The position numbers and the translations under genes are program-made. Below, piece after piece: positions 6,666-8,951 of a stretch of 8,951 bases of DNA (within the stretch, counting starts at the first letter, position 1; the number at the start of each line of letters is the position of its first letter). The stretch is from the NCBI GenBank assembly GCA_021786135.1, contig JAJYNV010000401.1, positions 1-8,951 on the forward strand. Direction: 5' to 3'. This DNA is from Bacillota bacterium (GTDB lineage: Bacteria; Bacillota; Sulfobacillia; JAJZYS01; JAJYTV01). The notes under the pieces were generated by a model that worked only from the letters and a program-made list of their open reading frames with translations, was not told the origin of the DNA and searched no databases.

Positions 6666-6689
6666 CGCGGGCGCCCTCTGGCGCCCGCG
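6666..6689. terminator. Bidirectional hairpin between convergent genes
   Basis: A perfect 10-bp GC stem (6666-6675 with 6680-6689) closes a CTCT loop, placed between the GNAT stop (6592) and the stop of the minus-strand MFS gene (6712). There is no T-run on either strand, so it may terminate weakly or need a factor. Confidence 0.55.
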
Positions 6690-6711
6690 GAAGAGTCGCT
6701 GTCCGCCAGGT

Positions 6712-7899
6712 TCAATCGGAGGTCGCACCTTCGTAGACGGCGGCCTCCGCCGCCAGGGCGTCGGCGAGGCTGCGCTGGCGCGCCGTCAGCAGCACCGTCG
6801 CCGCGACCAGGATCACTGCAGCCACGGTGAACGGCAGCTGCGGAGAGATCGCCTGCGCCAGGAGCCCGGAGAGGACCGGCGCCACGGCGGCGCCGGCCCA
6901 GCGCAGGAAGTTGTAGGTGCCCGAGGAGATCGAGCGGCTGAACGGCGACACCTCAATGGCCAGCGTAGTGAATAATGCGTTGGAAATGCCGCAGAAGAGC
7001 CCTGATGCGACGATGAGAACGAGCACCGGCAGCACGCCCCGAACCAGGGCGAGGGCCAGCATCAGCACGGCAAACAGCAGGATGTTGATTTGCAGCAGAC
7101 GCAGCGGGCCGAGACGAGGCCTGAGGTAGTTCACGATCACGACGGAGCTCACGGCGACGAGGATGCCCCAGCCGAAATAGGTGAAGCCGAGTTCGAGCGG
7201 CGGCAGGCTCAGATAGATCGGCGAGTAGGTGAGGATCGTGAAAAACGCGTAGGAGTAGCCGAGTCCGGCCAGAGCGTTGGTCAGCACGTCCTTGTGCCCG
7301 AGCGCCTGGAAGATGTCGCGTGCGGTACGGGGCTTCTCGCGCCGCTCCGGCTCACGGACCGTGAAGTAGGTCGCGCCGAGTGCGATCAGCATCAGCGCCG
7401 CCGTGCCGAAAAACGGGTCGCGCCAGCTGAAGCTTCCCAGGAGTCCACCGAGCAACGGCCCGGCCGAGATGCCGAGACCCAGGGCGGCTTCGTAGAGCGT
7501 GATGGCCCGGGCCGTGCCACCCGTGGATAGTCCGACGATGATGACGAGAGCGGTCGAGGTGAACAGGGCATTGCCCAGGCCCCAGAAGCCGCGGGCGGCC
7601 GCAAGTTCCGCAACGCCTCCGGAAAGGCCGGAGACCGTGGCGAAGACGACGACCACGCCGAGGCCGAGCAGCATCGTGCGCCGACCGCCAAGACGCGTCG
7701 AGAGCACACCGGAGATCAGCATGGCCAGAGACATGACGGCGATATAGGACGTGAACAGCATCTCGACCTGCGCGTCGGTGGCACCCATCTTGTGCCCGAT
7801 AAGGGCGAGGATCGGGTCGACGACGCCAATTCCCATGAAGGCGATCATAGTCGCGAAGGCAGTCGCCAGGACTGCGCGCGGGAACCCGAGCTGCGCCAA
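6712..7899 (-). CDS. MFS transporter, DHA1-type drug efflux family
   Basis: A probable proton-coupled exporter of drugs or metabolites in the inner membrane, 395 residues with about 12 hydrophobic segments. Antiporter motif C is clear: GLGISAGPLLGG (about 141-152) in TM5, typical of 12-TM DHA1 exporters. Motif A is degenerate: GVLSTRLGGRR (64-74) has Thr where the family has the conserved Asp. The TTG start at 7899 is chosen because AGGGAGGT (7909-7916, read on the minus strand) lies 9 nt upstream. The longer frame, beginning with TTG at 7941, would start upstream of a good -10 box (7932-7937). It converges on the GNAT gene and diverges from the membrane protein at 8022. No regulator gene of the TetR or MarR type is adjacent, so the substrate cannot be guessed. 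Family call sure, subfamily fairly sure. Confidence 0.92.
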   Translation of the reverse strand: MAQLGFPRAVLATAFATMIAFMGIGVVDPILALIGHKMGATDAQVEMLFTSYIAVMSLAMLISGVLSTRLGGRRTMLLGLGVVVVFATVSGLSGGVAELAAARGFWGLGNALFTSTALVIIVGLSTGGTARAITLYEAALGLGISAGPLLGGLLGSFSWRDPFFGTAALMLIALGATYFTVREPERREKPRTARDIFQALGHKDVLTNALAGLGYSYAFFTILTYSPIYLSLPPLELGFTYFGWGILVAVSSVVIVNYLRPRLGPLRLLQINILLFAVLMLALALVRGVLPVLVLIVASGLFCGISNALFTTLAIEVSPFSRSISSGTYNFLRWAGAAVAPVLSGLLAQAISPQLPFTVAAVILVAATVLLTARQRSLADALAAEAAVYEGATSD

Positions 7900-7908
7900 C
7901 GTGCAAAG

Positions 7909-7916
7909 ACCTCCCT
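7909..7916 (-). promoter_or_regulatory. Shine-Dalgarno fixing the TTG start of the efflux pump
   Basis: On the minus strand this reads AGGGAGGT, ending 9 nt before TTG at 7899. It is a near-complete match to the anti-Shine-Dalgarno and supports the shorter protein. Confidence 0.75.
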
Positions 7917-7931
7917 GCAGCGGACCACCCA

Positions 7932-7937
7932 ATTGTA
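7932..7937 (-). promoter_or_regulatory. Extended -10 promoter element of the efflux pump
   Basis: On the minus strand this reads TACAAT (5/6 match to TATAAT), preceded by TGA, making an extended -10 (TGATACAAT). There is no good -35 at 16-18 bp, which extended -10 promoters can tolerate. Transcription would begin near 7925, giving a leader of about 25 nt before the TTG start. Confidence 0.5.
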
Positions 7938-8007
7938 TCAAGGTCTCGGCGAACGGAGTAATAGCAGGGGTGTTCGGCCACGAGTAGAACTGCCTTCCAT
8001 GCCCTTC

Positions 8008-8013
8008 GAGGAG
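8008..8013 (+). promoter_or_regulatory. Shine-Dalgarno fixing the start of the membrane protein
   Basis: GAGGAG lies 8 nt before ATG 8022. The in-frame GTG at 8013 overlaps this site and so cannot be the start. Confidence 0.75.
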
Positions 8014-8021
8014 TGACTGTC

Positions 8022-8681
8022 ATGCGCAACGCGGTCGGCGGCATGGTCGCTGCCATTTGGCTCGTGGCGAGCATTCTGCTCTGGGCAGGCGTAGTGCAGG
8101 TCGTGCCGCCACCCAGCGCCTCCCATGCGATCGGACTGTCTCTGTCGCAGTCGGTGCTGCTGGCATACCATCTCTCCGATGTGCTTGGCGTGCTGACGGG
8201 CGCCTATCTGAGATCGGAGCTGGCCGGCTTTCTCGCCGGGGCATGGCTGCTCGTCGAGGGTCTCGCGCGGCGCATGCGGCTCGCTTCCGCCTTGGGCGGC
8301 GCGGCAGTCATCCTCGAGATCGCCCTCGGCCTCTTCACTCTGCTCAGGATACGTCTTTCGCTTCCTTTGGGACCGAACGCCTCCGGCCTTCTCACCGGCG
8401 CCAGCATCGCGGGCCAGCTCGCCATGGAGATGATCCCTGCGGCTCTGCTCGTCGTGCTGGCACTGGGCGCGATCGTGATCGTGGGTAGGTTCGCCTTGGG
8501 CGGTGCCGCCACCGCGAGGTCCCGCAGGGCTTTGCAACCAGCCGCTGCGGGACCCATACCCTCGCAAACCGGGACTCCGGGTGTCGCGCATGTGCCAGCC
8601 GCGCCGGCGCCTGGGGCAGGTGCCGCGCGAAACGAGGACCGCACCGGTGACAGCGAGCCGCGCGGGCAGGCGAAGCCGTAG
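8022..8681 (+). CDS. Polytopic membrane protein of unknown function
   Basis: I do not recognise this 219-residue protein. It has four or five hydrophobic segments (about 8-28, 42-62, 66-83, 90-110, 135-157), then a 60-residue tail (160-219) rich in Ala, Pro, Gly and Arg that looks disordered. Polar residues sit at or next to the second segment (HLSD at about 50-53). The layout slightly recalls small four-helix DUF4149-type proteins, but the motif match is too weak to name it. It is divergent from the DHA1 efflux pump across about 120 bp and convergent with the SDR gene, with only 3 nt between their stops. The tail differs in composition from the membrane part, so a late frameshift that created it cannot be excluded, although the frame stays open to 8681. 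The Shine-Dalgarno and membrane character make it a likely real gene. Confidence 0.78.
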   Translation: MRNAVGGMVAAIWLVASILLWAGVVQVVPPPSASHAIGLSLSQSVLLAYHLSDVLGVLTGAYLRSELAGFLAGAWLLVEGLARRMRLASALGGAAVILEIALGLFTLLRIRLSLPLGPNASGLLTGASIAGQLAMEMIPAALLVVLALGAIVIVGRFALGGAATARSRRALQPAAAGPIPSQTGTPGVAHVPAAPAPGAGAARNEDRTGDSEPRGQAKP

Positions 8682-8684
8682 GGA

Positions 8685-8951
8685 TCAGATCAGCGAATAG
8701 CCTCCGTCGGACGTCAAGACCTGCCCTGTCATCCAGGCGCCGGCGTCGCTGACGAGGAATGCGACGAGATTGGCTGCGTCCTGAGGCTGGCCGATCCTTC
8801 CGCCCGGACAGCGGCCGAGAACGGCCGCCCGGGTGTCACCGTCCATCCAGCCAGTGTCGGTCGGACCAGGATCGACGGCATTCACCGTAACGCCGTAAGC
8901 GGCCAGCTCCACCGCGAGATAGCGCGTCATCGCCTTGATGGCGCCTTTGAG
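8685..8951 (-). CDS. SDR family oxidoreductase, C-terminal part (5' end off window)
   Basis: A short-chain dehydrogenase/reductase, an NAD(P)-dependent oxidoreductase of the classical type; 88 C-terminal residues are seen, about a third of the usual 250. The frame is open to the window edge, reading LKGAIKAMTRYLAVELA. The Lys codon at 8946-8948 is probably the catalytic Lys of YxxxK; the Tyr is beyond the edge. Downstream are VNAVDPGPTDT, with the PG motif (about 8865-8870) that contacts the nicotinamide side, then GRIGQPQDAANLVAFLVSD and the closing TGQVLTSDGGYSLI, typical of FabG-like enzymes. The ATG at 8930 is an internal Met, not the start. The substrate cannot be told from this part. 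Its stop is 3 nt from that of the convergent membrane protein, leaving no room for a terminator between them. Confidence 0.93.
   Translation of the reverse strand, partial: LKGAIKAMTRYLAVELAAYGVTVNAVDPGPTDTGWMDGDTRAAVLGRCPGGRIGQPQDAANLVAFLVSDAGAWMTGQVLTSDGGYSLI

Noticed and set aside
1..8951. CRISPR arrays, tRNAs, rRNAs, insertion sequences, phage or toxin-antitoxin genes
   Set aside because: I looked for regular spaced repeats, cloverleaf-like blocks, transposase motifs and terminal inverted repeats and saw none.

Overview
This is a GC-rich window (roughly 60-65% G+C by eye) with tightly packed bacterial genes. I infer a high-GC, probably soil-type bacterium. The archaeal-type superoxide dismutase, the UPF0182 membrane protein and the style of the cyclophilin suggest Chloroflexota, Dormibacterota or Actinomycetota, but the sequence alone does not fix the phylum. 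I see no mobile element, tRNA, rRNA or CRISPR array.

Layout, left to right. (1) Positions 1-561 hold the 3' part of an Fe/Mn superoxide dismutase, closed by a strong hairpin (573-604). (2) About 390 bp without a gene (605-996) contains a tandem 12-bp repeat and a small palindrome. It leads to a sugar-porter-like MFS transporter (997-2307, TTG start), which ends in a textbook terminator (2316-2350). (3) A compact four-gene operon follows: cyclophilin (2494-3054), DUF2103-like protein (3058-3351), UPF0182 membrane protein (3374-6100) and GNAT acetyltransferase (6134-6592). The gaps are 3, 22 and 33 nt. Its front end is unusual. A hairpin overlaps a possible promoter, and the only good ribosome binding site serves a 15-codon mini-ORF whose stop overlaps the cyclophilin start. 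(4) A GC-rich stem (6666-6689) separates the operon from a convergent DHA1-type MFS efflux pump (minus strand, 6712-7899, TTG start). (5) A divergent promoter region (7900-8021) leads to an unrecognised polytopic membrane protein (8022-8681). Its stop lies 3 nt from that of a convergent SDR oxidoreductase (minus strand, 8685-8951), which runs off the right edge.

How the genes relate. Most are ordinary housekeeping or transport genes. The operon pairs a cytoplasmic prolyl isomerase with a small conserved protein of unknown function and a large conserved membrane protein of unknown function, so two of its four members lack a known role. Several natural start codons differ from the longest open frames; Shine-Dalgarno placement and, in one case, promoter placement decide them. 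I found no clear new multi-gene system. The most checkable curiosities are the mini-ORF and hairpin arrangement before the cyclophilin, the repeat-bearing leader of the first transporter, and the orphan membrane protein.
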